64,000 nt of DNA from assembly GCF_003063245.1 (NCBI RefSeq), contig NZ_MUXE01000003.1, forward strand, positions 151,461-215,460, in the 5' to 3' direction. This DNA comes from Arcobacter caeni (GTDB taxonomy: Bacteria > Campylobacterota > Campylobacteria > Campylobacterales > Arcobacteraceae). The position numbers were made by a program, and so were the translations under genes. Of the stretch, positions 29,947 to 39,597 are shown piece by piece; within the stretch, counting starts at the first letter, position 1; each line of letters starts with the position of its first letter. The notes under the pieces were generated by a model. The model had not been told where the DNA came from and searched no databases. It worked only from the letters and a program-made list of their open reading frames with translations.

Positions 29947-32355
29947 ATGACAAATTCAAGAAGAGACTTTCTTAAAAAAGGCGCTTTGGGAACAGCCGTT
30001 TTAGCAATAAGTGGAACTACAAGTAGTGTAGTTGCAGGTATTTTAGAGTCAAAAACTATAAAAATTCCCCACGCTTCTCACTTTGGAGCATTTTATGCCC
30101 ATGTTAGAGATGGAAAGATTGTAGATATTACTTCACAATTAGATTCAGACGCAAACCCAACAGTAATGACAAGAGCATTAGCAGATAGAGTAACAAGTGA
30201 TTCAAGAGTGAAATATCCAGTCGTACGAAAATCTTACCTTGAGGGGAAAAGAAATGGTGCTTTAAGAGGAAAAGAAGAGTTTGTAAGAGTATCTTGGGAT
30301 ACAGCTCTTGATTTAGCTGCAAATGCAATTAAAAAAGCACAAAAAAATGGTGGAAACGAAGCTATCTATAATGCTTCTTATAGTGTTTGGTCACATCCAG
30401 GTGCTTTTAAACCAAATGTTCTTGCAGGAAGATTTTTTAACCAAATTGGTGGTGCTGTGGCAACTGCTGGAGAATATAGTAATGGTGCCGCTGGTCCTGT
30501 AAACACAACGGTTGTTGGAGACATGGAAGTTTATTCTATTCAAACAGCCCATGAACAAATCATTGCAAATACAAAAGTAATGGTTTTATGGGGAGCTGAT
30601 TTATATAAAACAAATAGAGGTGGATATTCTGTACCAAACCACAGATGTTATGATGCCTATGAAGAGTATAAAAAAGCTGGAATTAAAATGGTTTTAATAG
30701 ATCCTATTTATACAACAACAGGACAAGAATTCAAAGCTGATTGGATTAAAATAAGACCAGGTTCAGATGTTGCTATGATGATGGGAATGATGAACTACTT
30801 ATATAAATCAGGTAAATATGATAAAGAGTTTTTAGAAAAATATACACATGGGTTTGATCAATTTTTACCGTATCTTTTAGGTAAAACGGATGGTATTGAT
30901 AAAACTACTGCATGGGCTGAAAAACTAACAGAAGTTCCTGCAAAAACTATGGAAGATTTAGCAGACCTAATGGTATCAAATAGAACTTTCATAGCTGGAA
31001 ACTGGGCAATGCAGCGAGCTGAACATGGTGAACAAGTGGATTGGTCTATTATTACCCTTGCATCAATGATTGGTCAAGTTGGACTTGCAGGTGGTGGATT
31101 TGGATTTTCTATGCACTATGAAGGTGGAGGAGATGCTGCTTCTGGAAAAAGAACTGTTGGAGGACTTAGTCAAGGAAAAGGTGGAGCTGTAAATCTTACT
31201 ATTCCAGCTTCAAGAATGAGTGACTTGATTAATAAACCAGGTCAAACAGTTTCATATAAAGGTAAAACAATTACTTATCCAAAAGTTGAATTTATGTTAA
31301 GTGCTGGAGGTTCTCCAATAGGACACCAACCAAATGTAAATGAACTAATTGAAGCTATGAGAAAACTTGATACTATTGTTGTTTTAGAGCCTTGGTGGAC
31401 ACCAACAGCTAAAATGGCTGATATTGTATTTCCAGCAACTACAACACTTGAAAGAGATGATATAGCTTCTGGAATGTCATATTCAAATGATAGAATTTAT
31501 GCCATGAAACAAGTAGTAAAACCAGCATATGAAGCAAAAGATGATTATGAAATATTTACTTTATTGGCACAAAGATTTGGAACTGAAAAAAAATATACAA
31601 GAGATAGAAGTGTAAAAGATTGGATAGAAGGTCTTTATTCAAAATCTTATGCAAAAAGAGAAATGAATATATCTTTTGAAGAGTTTTGGGAAAAAGGAAG
31701 TGTTCATTATGAAATTCCAGAAGAAGCTAGAAAGTATGTAAGACACGAAGAGTTTAGAAAAGACCCTGTTAGTAATCCACTAAAAACAGAAACTGGAAAA
31801 ATTCAAATTTTCTCAGATAAGTTTGCAAGTTATAATTATGATGATTTTAAAGGGCATCCTATGTGGTTTGAACCAAAAGAGTGGTTAGGAAATAAAGAGT
31901 TAGTGAAAAAATATCCACTACACTTAGTTTCTCCACACCCAACATATAGAATTCATACACAATTAGATAATACTTGGGTTCAAAATGTACATAAAGTTCA
32001 AGGAAGAGAACCTATTAGAATTTCTCCAAATGATGCTAAAAAATTTGGTGTAAGAGATGGAGAAGTTGTAGAAGTTTATAACGATAGAGGAAGTATTTTA
32101 GCAGGGGTTGTTGTAACAAATACAATTAGAGATGGCGTTGCAGCTATTGAAGAGGGAGCTTGGTATTCGCCTGAGGATAGTTCACAAAAAAGACCAAGAT
32201 GTAATTCAGGTCAAGTAAATGTTTTAACATCATCAAGACCAACATCACAAATGACAAATGCAACATCAGCTAACTCAAACTTAGTTGCTATTAGAAAAAT
32301 AGATGTTCTTAGTCCAAATTTAGCTTATAACCCACCAAAAATAAAAGGAGCTTGA
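29947..32355 (+). CDS. torA: TorA/BisC-type molybdopterin reductase (probable TMAO or S-/N-oxide reductase)
   Basis: An 802-residue periplasmic molybdoenzyme of the DMSO-reductase family. The N terminus is a twin-arginine signal (NSRRDFLKKGALGTAVLA). The start was set at 29947, where AAAGGA precedes the ATG. Serine178 in EYSNGAAG aligns with the molybdenum-ligand serine of E. coli TorA. Further blocks match TorA closely by memory: WAMQRAEHGEQ, GQVGLAGGGFGFS, ADIVFPATTTLERDD, HPLKT-type PLKTETGKIQIF and NSGQVNVLT. There is no N-terminal Fe-S motif, as expected. Electrons should come from the monohaem cytochrome encoded next. No torD chaperone is nearby. TMAO is likely but not proven as substrate. 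Confidence 0.88.
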   Translation: MTNSRRDFLKKGALGTAVLAISGTTSSVVAGILESKTIKIPHASHFGAFYAHVRDGKIVDITSQLDSDANPTVMTRALADRVTSDSRVKYPVVRKSYLEGKRNGALRGKEEFVRVSWDTALDLAANAIKKAQKNGGNEAIYNASYSVWSHPGAFKPNVLAGRFFNQIGGAVATAGEYSNGAAGPVNTTVVGDMEVYSIQTAHEQIIANTKVMVLWGADLYKTNRGGYSVPNHRCYDAYEEYKKAGIKMVLIDPIYTTTGQEFKADWIKIRPGSDVAMMMGMMNYLYKSGKYDKEFLEKYTHGFDQFLPYLLGKTDGIDKTTAWAEKLTEVPAKTMEDLADLMVSNRTFIAGNWAMQRAEHGEQVDWSIITLASMIGQVGLAGGGFGFSMHYEGGGDAASGKRTVGGLSQGKGGAVNLTIPASRMSDLINKPGQTVSYKGKTITYPKVEFMLSAGGSPIGHQPNVNELIEAMRKLDTIVVLEPWWTPTAKMADIVFPATTTLERDDIASGMSYSNDRIYAMKQVVKPAYEAKDDYEIFTLLAQRFGTEKKYTRDRSVKDWIEGLYSKSYAKREMNISFEEFWEKGSVHYEIPEEARKYVRHEEFRKDPVSNPLKTETGKIQIFSDKFASYNYDDFKGHPMWFEPKEWLGNKELVKKYPLHLVSPHPTYRIHTQLDNTWVQNVHKVQGREPIRISPNDAKKFGVRDGEVVEVYNDRGSILAGVVVTNTIRDGVAAIEEGAWYSPEDSSQKRPRCNSGQVNVLTSSRPTSQMTNATSANSNLVAIRKIDVLSPNLAYNPPKIKGA

Positions 32356-32356
32356 G

Positions 32357-32923
32357 ATGAAAACGATTTTACAAAAATTATTAATAACATTAGTTACAAT
32401 TAGTACTTTTTCACAAGCCAGTGAAAATAATATGTTTGTTTTTCAAACAACAGATGTTAAAATAGACAATAATAAAGCAACTCTTTATATAGGAACTCCT
32501 GTATCAATAGTGAAAAATGTAGATGATAAAAATGTTTTAGTAGAGTTTTCAGGGATTTCATTTGAAGATAAACTTTATACAAATAAAGATAAATCTCTTT
32601 TAATGGCATCAAATGATAAAAAACCTTTTGGAAAAGATGGGGAAGAAAAAAAAGTTCAAGCTATTATTGAAAAAGGTTATTTGACAAAAGATGTAGCTGA
32701 GGTTTGGGAAGAACACGAAGAATATTATTATGAAACATGTACTCAATGTCACGCAGCTCATCAAACAAAAGAACATACAATGTTAGAATGGGATGCGATT
32801 TTAGGAACTATGAAAGGTTTTGCACAACTTTATGAGGATGAAGCTGAATATTTAGCAAGATACCTAAAAGCAAATGCAAACAATGGATTTAATCCTGATA
32901 AAAAACAAGAAATAAAAAAATAA
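32357..32923 (+). CDS. Monohaem cytochrome c partner of the TorA-like reductase
   Basis: A 188-residue periplasmic protein with a signal peptide (KTILQKLLITLVTISTFSQAS). The single haem motif CTQCH (Cys128 to His132) lies in the C-terminal half and is followed by HTMLEWDAILGTMKGF, which resembles the C-terminal domain of TorC. The N-terminal half (about 25-110) is a beta-rich region seen in similar small cytochromes beside torA in Campylobacter (Cj0264c/Cj0265c arrangement). It starts one base after the torA-like stop, so the two are co-translated. It probably delivers electrons to the reductase. A multihaem quinol dehydrogenase is not present here. Confidence 0.88.
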   Translation: MKTILQKLLITLVTISTFSQASENNMFVFQTTDVKIDNNKATLYIGTPVSIVKNVDDKNVLVEFSGISFEDKLYTNKDKSLLMASNDKKPFGKDGEEKKVQAIIEKGYLTKDVAEVWEEHEEYYYETCTQCHAAHQTKEHTMLEWDAILGTMKGFAQLYEDEAEYLARYLKANANNGFNPDKKQEIKK

Positions 32924-32947
32924 GACTTAAAAGCAAAGGAAGAGAAT

Positions 32948-33634
32948 ATGACTAAAGAGATAATTGAAAAACTACAAAGTTTAACTCTTCTTTATGCTGA
33001 AGATGAAGAAGGTATTAGAAAAAATATCGCAGATAGTTTAGGTTATTATGTAAAAGAAGTTCTTGAAGCATCAAACGGTCAAGAAGCTTATGAACTTTAT
33101 GTACAAAAGAGACCTGATATTATAATGACAGATATTCATATGCCTATTTTAAATGGAATTGAGTTTGTAAAAAAAGTGCGAGAAACTGATAAAACAACGC
33201 CGATTATAATGATAACAGCATATACAGATAAAGAGTATTTATTCCAAGCAATTGAGCTTAAAATGGAGAAATATATAGTAAAACCAATCGAACTTGATGT
33301 ACTTTTTGAGGTTTTTAAAAAGTGTCTGGATACGATTGCTTTTAATAACAATATCCTTTTAGGAGTAGATATTGACTACTCTTACGATTATGATAAAAAA
33401 GAGTTAAAATACAAAAAAGAGATAATACTTTTAAACAAAAAAGAGCTTAGTTTTTTTGAACTTTTAATCCAAAACCAAAATAGAATGGTAACTTATGAAG
33501 AGTTACAAACTAAAGTTTGGATTGATGATATTATGACTGATAGCGCACTTCGTTCGCTGGTTCGAAATCTGCGAAAAAAACTTCCAACAGATATAATATT
33601 TAATCTTTCAGGTATTGGTTACCGTTTTGTATAA
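32948..33634 (+). CDS. OmpR-family response regulator of the torA-like locus
   Basis: A 228-residue cytosolic regulator with a receiver domain (phosphoacceptor Asp62 in IMTDIHMPILNG; Lys in YIVKPIE) and a C-terminal winged helix (TDSALRSLVRNLRKKL, SGIGYRFV). It plays the part TorR plays in E. coli if the locus is a TMAO system (inference). An AAGGAAGAG site precedes the ATG. It overlaps the binding-protein gene downstream by up to 20 bases, and the kinase gene follows. The dyads upstream of torA are candidate targets. Confidence 0.88.
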   Translation: MTKEIIEKLQSLTLLYAEDEEGIRKNIADSLGYYVKEVLEASNGQEAYELYVQKRPDIIMTDIHMPILNGIEFVKKVRETDKTTPIIMITAYTDKEYLFQAIELKMEKYIVKPIELDVLFEVFKKCLDTIAFNNNILLGVDIDYSYDYDKKELKYKKEIILLNKKELSFFELLIQNQNRMVTYEELQTKVWIDDIMTDSALRSLVRNLRKKLPTDIIFNLSGIGYRFV

Positions 33635-35279
33635 AATAGTTTTTTTACTTTTATGCTTTGTAAATTTATCCTTTTGCCAAGATTATATTGTCCCAAAATT
33701 TGAATTTAGAAAAGATGAAAGTTCTAAAAATCTAGCCCAACAACTACATCCAAAATCCCACATAAATATCTTTTTACCCTCAATTCCTTATTCATACATT
33801 GCAAAAGCCACAAATTCAGGATTAATTCGTTCTTATGATAATGAACAAACTTGGGTTTATGAACTTGCAAAATCCCATCAACAAATTGATGATTTTACAT
33901 ATATTTTTGAATTAAGGCAAAATCTAAAGTTTCAAAATGGGCAAGATTTCACTATGGAAGATGTGGTTTATAATCTAAACTATTTTAAAAAATATCCTTT
34001 TTTATATACAAATATTGACAAAATAGACTTTGATGTAATACCACTTGATAAATACAAATTCAAAATAGTTTTAAAACAAAAATATGAGATGTTTTTAACA
34101 GACTTAGCAAGAGTTTATTTTTATACAAAAGAGTATTTAGATACTTATAAACCAATAGGAAAAGAAACAGGAACAGCAAATAAAGCAGCTGGTGCTTTTG
34201 GAATGGGACCTTATATTATAAAAGAAGGTTTCGCTATGGGCGAGATGCAAAGTGAAAAACTACAGCTTGAAGCAAATCCATATTATTGGAATAAAGAGTA
34301 TCCAAAAATCAAATCAATCACCGTATATACGCAACTTGATATTGAAAAAGCCATAGATGATATAAGCGATAAAGAAGGTGTTCTTGATTTTGTACCAATT
34401 CCTTTTAATAAAAAACTAGACATTATCCTTTCACCTTATGCCAAATTGATTGTTTCAAAATCAACAGATAATTTTGTAATATTTTTTAACCTAATAAATG
34501 GAAATAAAAATCTTCAAAATAAACAAATAAGACAAGCACTAAATCAAGCTTTAAATCAAGAAAATTTACTAAATTTTGTATATAAAAAAGAGGGAAAAAT
34601 ATCGCCATTTGCAGCATCTATAAATTATCCAATAGTTAAAAAAATAGCAAAAGATTATAAGTTTGAAGAGATAAAAATGACAGAAGAGGAGATTTTCAAA
34701 CTCTTAAATGGACTAAATTTAAATATTTTTACTCAAGATAAATTTATGTTTTTATTAAAAGGAATAGAGTTCCAACTAAAAAAATATGGAGTAGTTTTTA
34801 ACTATACAATCACAAATAGTGAAAAAGATATTTATAAACAACTCTTAAGTACAAATACAAATAAAAATACTCAAGAGTGGGATTTATTAGTTTGGGGAGA
34901 TGATGACTGGTATTATCAAAATCCTTGGAGTGTATTTTTTATTTATGAAACAGCTGGTGCTTGGTCAACTATTGGAAAAGATGATTTGATGCAAGAATAT
35001 ATAAAAAAGTATTTCAACTCAAAAATTGGAAGTTCAGAATATGAAGAAGTTACAAAAGATATACTTTTTAGAGCAAAAGATATGGCATATACTCTAAGCG
35101 TTCCCTCGCCAAATAAAGTAATTGCAGTTAATAAAGAAGTTATTTACAAACCATATCAAGGTGGAATAATTCCTCTTTGGCAAATAGAAATATCAAATAA
35201 TCATTGGTCGTTAAGGCAAGGAAAACCCTATGATGAGAACTCAAAAAAATCAATGAAAGCATTAAGAATAGTAGAATAA
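33615..35279 (+). CDS. Family-5 periplasmic solute-binding protein in a two-component operon
   Basis: About 554 residues. A hydrophobic signal peptide (VFLLLCFVNLSFCQ) leads into the extracellular solute-binding family 5 fold. Matching blocks are YELAKSHQQIDDFTYIFELR, LKFQNGQDFTMEDVVYNLNY and KQIRQALNQALNQENLL. The start is unclear: a TTG at 33615 and another at 33627 are both possible, neither with a good Shine-Dalgarno, and translation is probably coupled to the regulator's stop. No permease or ATPase genes accompany it. Its place between a response regulator and a membrane kinase suggests a sensory, not transport, role, analogous to TorT but from an unrelated family (inference). Confidence 0.8.
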   Translation: MVTVLYKIVFLLLCFVNLSFCQDYIVPKFEFRKDESSKNLAQQLHPKSHINIFLPSIPYSYIAKATNSGLIRSYDNEQTWVYELAKSHQQIDDFTYIFELRQNLKFQNGQDFTMEDVVYNLNYFKKYPFLYTNIDKIDFDVIPLDKYKFKIVLKQKYEMFLTDLARVYFYTKEYLDTYKPIGKETGTANKAAGAFGMGPYIIKEGFAMGEMQSEKLQLEANPYYWNKEYPKIKSITVYTQLDIEKAIDDISDKEGVLDFVPIPFNKKLDIILSPYAKLIVSKSTDNFVIFFNLINGNKNLQNKQIRQALNQALNQENLLNFVYKKEGKISPFAASINYPIVKKIAKDYKFEEIKMTEEEIFKLLNGLNLNIFTQDKFMFLLKGIEFQLKKYGVVFNYTITNSEKDIYKQLLSTNTNKNTQEWDLLVWGDDDWYYQNPWSVFFIYETAGAWSTIGKDDLMQEYIKKYFNSKIGSSEYEEVTKDILFRAKDMAYTLSVPSPNKVIAVNKEVIYKPYQGGIIPLWQIEISNNHWSLRQGKPYDENSKKSMKALRIVE

Positions 35280-35280
35280 T

Positions 35281-36960
35281 ATGAAACTAATAAATAATAT
35301 AAATATAAAATATAAACTAGGAATTTTGTTTTTGATTTTATGCCTATCAATTGGAACTTTGGCATATAAATCAATAAATATAAGTGAACAAAATAAAGAA
35401 ATTTTAAAAGAAGTTCATAGTAGTTCTCAAGAGGTTTTGGAGCTTCAAAATAATAAAATCACACCACTTTATAAAGTAAGAGAATTAACACAATCCCTTG
35501 TAATGGCTCCAAATAAAACTCTAAGAATAGATATTGAAAATAATTTAAATGAGTTAATAAAAGCTTTAGATGTAGAGTTTGAGCTATTTTCTAAGGATAA
35601 AAAAACTATTGTTGAAATGTGGAGTTCATATAAAATACTTATACAAGAGATAAAAAATGATTTAAATGAAGGTTTTGAAGAAGCTGCTTATATAAACGAA
35701 ACAACATCAAGCAGACAGCAGTTTAATATACTTTTAAAAGCACTTTTAGACATACAAACAAACTCTTTAAATAATTCAACACTTGCTTATAATAATGCAG
35801 TTATTCAGACAAAAACTATAAAAATAGGAACACTTACTTCAATTATTTTTATACTTTTAATTTCTACAATTATTGGTTGGCTGATTTCAAATAATATTGT
35901 TACATCAATTTATGCTGTTCAAAATGGATTAAAAGATTTTTTTGATTACTTAAATCATAAAAAAAAGAGCGTAAAAAAAATAGAAATAAAATCAAAAGAT
36001 GAATTTCATCAAATGGCAACAATCATAAATCAAAATGTTTCTATTACTCAAAATAATATTGAACAAAATATCGAGTTTATTAAAAATGCCACAAAAGTTC
36101 TAGAAAATATCGAACAAGGAAATCTAGGAACAAGAATCTCAAAAGATACAAATAATGAAGCACTAAATGAGCTAAAAATCGTGATAAATAATATGATAGA
36201 TAACTTAGAATTCAAAATCCAAGAAGAGATAAATAAAAGATTAGAGCAAGAACAAATTTTAATCCAACAATCAAAACTAGCTTCCATGGGAGAAATGATA
36301 GGAAACATAGCCCATCAATGGAGACAGCCACTAGCTCAAATATCTGCAATTCATATGAATATGAAAGTTACATATGATTTTGATAAATTCACAAAAGAGT
36401 ATATGGAATCTAAAATAAAAGAGGCAAATAAACTAACAGCTTATATGTCACAAACTATTTCAGATTTCCAAAACTTTTTTAAACCACAAGGAGAAAAAGA
36501 GGTTTTTAGTATTGAAAAAGCTTGTAGAGATGCCTATTTTATTTTAGAATCTTCATTAAAAGCCCATGGAATAAAAGTCATTTTTCATATAACTCAAGAT
36601 GTAACAATAAATGGATACAAAACTGAATACTCACAAGTAATCCTAAATCTTTTAAGTAATGCTAAAGATATTTTAATAGAAAGACAGATTAAAAATCCAA
36701 AAATAGAGCTTGAAATAAAAGATGGAAATCATTTTGCACTGGTAAAAATTAAAGACAATGCAGGTGGAGTTGATACTTCAATTATTGATAAAATATTTGA
36801 GCCATATTTCACAACAAGACACCAAACCCAAGGAACGGGAATTGGTCTTTATATGTCAAAAAATATAATTGAAAGAAATATGCATGGATATATAAATGTA
36901 GTAAATGTGGAAGATGGAGCTTTATTTACTGTAAAAGTTGATAAAGAAATAAAGAACTAA
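35281..36960 (+). CDS. Membrane histidine kinase with periplasmic helical sensor
   Basis: A 559-residue kinase. TM1 lies at about 12-28. A periplasmic all-helical region spans about 30-178 (four-helix-bundle or TorS-like in character). TM2 is at about 180-203. A HAMP-like linker follows, then a HisKA region with His345 in NIAHQWRQPLAQIS, and an HATPase domain with N box NLLSNAKD, G1 IKDNAGGVD and G2 GTGIGLYMSK. It starts one base after the binding-protein stop, so both should be made together. It probably phosphorylates the regulator two genes upstream, with its sensor reading the binding protein. It overlaps the convergent kinase gene by 4 bases. Confidence 0.88.
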   Translation: MKLINNINIKYKLGILFLILCLSIGTLAYKSINISEQNKEILKEVHSSSQEVLELQNNKITPLYKVRELTQSLVMAPNKTLRIDIENNLNELIKALDVEFELFSKDKKTIVEMWSSYKILIQEIKNDLNEGFEEAAYINETTSSRQQFNILLKALLDIQTNSLNNSTLAYNNAVIQTKTIKIGTLTSIIFILLISTIIGWLISNNIVTSIYAVQNGLKDFFDYLNHKKKSVKKIEIKSKDEFHQMATIINQNVSITQNNIEQNIEFIKNATKVLENIEQGNLGTRISKDTNNEALNELKIVINNMIDNLEFKIQEEINKRLEQEQILIQQSKLASMGEMIGNIAHQWRQPLAQISAIHMNMKVTYDFDKFTKEYMESKIKEANKLTAYMSQTISDFQNFFKPQGEKEVFSIEKACRDAYFILESSLKAHGIKVIFHITQDVTINGYKTEYSQVILNLLSNAKDILIERQIKNPKIELEIKDGNHFALVKIKDNAGGVDTSIIDKIFEPYFTTRHQTQGTGIGLYMSKNIIERNMHGYINVVNVEDGALFTVKVDKEIKN

Positions 36961-39506
36961 TTAACACTTTGAATTGGAAGAACTATCTTAAATAAAGCTC
37001 CCATATGAGGTTTATCTATGTGGGAAAATTCACAGTTTTTTACACCAATAATTCCTTTTAGATGTTTTTCAACTAAAAGTTTACTCATATAAAGTCCAAT
37101 TCCAGTACCTTTGAACTTATGTTTTGTTGTAAAATATGGTTCAAAAACTTTATCAATAATATCGTCTTTTATTCCACCAGCATTATCTTTTATATCAATG
37201 ATTATAAACTCATCCTTTTTAGATATATCAATAAAAATATATTTATCTTCTTTTGAGATACTTTTTAGAACATCTTTTGCATTTGAAAAAACATTCATTA
37301 AAACTTGGATAAGTTCATTTTCTAAAGATAAAAATTCTAAATCTTCAATATTTTTTATAACTTGAATCTTATTTTTAATAAAACTATCACCCATTAAATC
37401 CAAAGCTTTTTCTACAACACTATTTATATTTATTATTGAATGTTCTCTTTTTTGATTAAAAAAGTTTCTAAAATCATCAATAGTATTTGATAAATACGAA
37501 GTTGCTTTTTTTATGTGATTTATTGCTTCAAAAAACTCTTCATCACTTAATGTACTAAACTCTTTTTTAACTTCCATTCCAGATGCCGCAACACTTATTG
37601 TTGAAAGAGGTTGTCTCCATTGGTGTGCAATATTTTCAAGCATTTCTCCCATTGAAGCCATTCTTGATTGTTGGATTAAAATTCTGTTTTTTTCTTCATT
37701 TTTTTTGATTTCAATAGCTATTTTTTCACTTAATTGAGAATTTAATTTTTTTAATAAATATTGTCTATAAAATAAAACTAGAATAAAAATAAAAATAATT
37801 GCAACTGCCATAACCTTATAGAAGAAGTTATAATCTAAGCTATTTTGATAATTTACTGAAATCCATCTGTTTAAAATCTCTTGTTTTTGAGTTGGTGAAA
37901 TATCATTTATTGCTTTATTAAAAATATCATTTAAAATTGGTTCATCATTTCTTGTTCCAACTCCTAAATTCCAAATTTCATCAAATTTTCCCGATATTTT
38001 TAATTGACCAATATAGCCATTTTGAATGTGGTAACCAATAGTTGAAAGCGTATCTATAAATCCAAAAACTTTTCCTTTTTGAACAAGATTTAGTCCTTCT
38101 TGAATATCTTTAACATCAATAAAGTTGATATTTGGATATTTCATTCTAAGGATTTCTCCGATTGCATAATCTTTTATAATGGCTAGTTTTTTATCTTTTA
38201 TTTGTGAAAAATCATTTATAAAAGGAGCATTTATATCAGATGCAATAACTAAAGGAATACTGAAATATGCAGTTGTAAAATTTAGATATTTTTCTCTTTC
38301 GGGAGTTGTTCTAATTAAAGAAAATATATCACAATCTCTTTTTTGTCCTAACTCTAAAGATTCACTCCATGTTTTTGTAGGAACTAAAGTAATAGGTATT
38401 TTGATTTTATCTTCAATTATTTTTATGTAATCAGCCGCTATTCCTATATGTTTGTTTTTTTCAATTTTTTCAAAAGGCATCCAGTTTGGATCAACACACA
38501 TTTTTATAGTTTTCTTATGTTCTAAATAGTTTTTTTCATTCTCATCTAATAAGAAATTATTCTCATGATGTTTTGTATAAATAAACTCTTCTGAATTTAT
38601 TTCATTTTTAATTAAACCTAATACTCTGTAAGTATTTATTATTAGATTAAGTTTTTCTTGGGTGATTGTTCCAATTTTTCCATCTTTATCAAAAGCTAAT
38701 TTTTTCATTTCATTTGCTTCAAAAATAAGATGTTCTAAACTTTTATTTTGTGGATTGTATTTTTCATAGATTAATTTTGCAATTTCGTCAATATTATTAA
38801 AAGCATATTCCCAACCTAAAATAGTTGCTCTATAAAAATCTTTTACAAGTTTTGGATTATTTGAAGCAAAATCTTTTGTCGTAAAAATAATATCTTCATA
38901 AAAATCAAAACCATAATCTTTAGGCTTAAATATTCTGCTGTTATATCCTTTTTCTTTAAGTAAAAAAGGCTCATTTGTAATATACGATAACATTAAATCG
39001 GTATTTTTATTTATTAAATCATCAATATTAAAAGAGTGTTCTAATATTTGTATATCAGAGATATTGATACCCTTACTTATAATCATAGATTTAAGAGTTG
39101 CAAAATCTTGTTGATCTTTTGTAATCATTATTTTTTTATTTTTTATGTCTTCAAGATATTTAATATTAGAATTTTCTAAAGCAAGAAGAATTATAGGAGA
39201 AGATTGGAAAAGTGTACCTAATAAAACAATATCTTTTCCATTTGATTTGTCGATTATTAGGGAACTTGAACCTATCCCAAAATCGGCTTTATTATTTATA
39301 ACTTCTTCAACAGCATCTGTATTATTATATTTTTTTAGTTCAACCTCTAATCCAGCATCTTTATAAAAACCTTTTTCAACAGCTGCGTAAAATCCAGCAA
39401 ATTGAAATTGGTCAAGCCAAAAAAGTTGAACAGATGTTTTTTGAAGATTTGAAGCATTTAAAAAAGAAAAAATGCCTAATATGAAAATAAACATTAACTT
39501 TTTCAA
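36957..39506 (-). CDS. Histidine kinase with tandem NMT1-type and family-3 solute-binding domains
   Basis: An 849-residue protein starting with TTG after a strong AAGGAG site. A signal peptide (1-18) leads into an NMT1/THI5-like binding domain (about 24-300; FWLDQFQFAGFYAAVEKGFYKDAGL read in parts). A second binding domain of family 3 follows (about 335-565; MCVDPNWMPFEKIE). A membrane segment lies at about 575-597, then a coiled coil, HisKA with His628 in NIAHQWRQPLS, and HATPase (IKDNAGGIKDD; GTGIGLYMSK). Both sensor domains are periplasmic. No regulator gene is adjacent on this strand; it ends tail-to-tail with the other kinase. Ligands are unknown; the NMT1 fold binds pyrimidines, sulfonates and others. 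Confidence 0.88.
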   Translation of the reverse strand: MKKLMFIFILGIFSFLNASNLQKTSVQLFWLDQFQFAGFYAAVEKGFYKDAGLEVELKKYNNTDAVEEVINNKADFGIGSSSLIIDKSNGKDIVLLGTLFQSSPIILLALENSNIKYLEDIKNKKIMITKDQQDFATLKSMIISKGINISDIQILEHSFNIDDLINKNTDLMLSYITNEPFLLKEKGYNSRIFKPKDYGFDFYEDIIFTTKDFASNNPKLVKDFYRATILGWEYAFNNIDEIAKLIYEKYNPQNKSLEHLIFEANEMKKLAFDKDGKIGTITQEKLNLIINTYRVLGLIKNEINSEEFIYTKHHENNFLLDENEKNYLEHKKTIKMCVDPNWMPFEKIEKNKHIGIAADYIKIIEDKIKIPITLVPTKTWSESLELGQKRDCDIFSLIRTTPEREKYLNFTTAYFSIPLVIASDINAPFINDFSQIKDKKLAIIKDYAIGEILRMKYPNINFIDVKDIQEGLNLVQKGKVFGFIDTLSTIGYHIQNGYIGQLKISGKFDEIWNLGVGTRNDEPILNDIFNKAINDISPTQKQEILNRWISVNYQNSLDYNFFYKVMAVAIIFIFILVLFYRQYLLKKLNSQLSEKIAIEIKKNEEKNRILIQQSRMASMGEMLENIAHQWRQPLSTISVAASGMEVKKEFSTLSDEEFFEAINHIKKATSYLSNTIDDFRNFFNQKREHSIININSVVEKALDLMGDSFIKNKIQVIKNIEDLEFLSLENELIQVLMNVFSNAKDVLKSISKEDKYIFIDISKKDEFIIIDIKDNAGGIKDDIIDKVFEPYFTTKHKFKGTGIGLYMSKLLVEKHLKGIIGVKNCEFSHIDKPHMGALFKIVLPIQSVN

Positions 39507-39597
39507 GACACTCCTTTTTAAATAATTTAATCGTTAATTAACGCAATATTATAACAAAGTAAGATAAAATACGAATTATTAAATTTAGGAATATATT

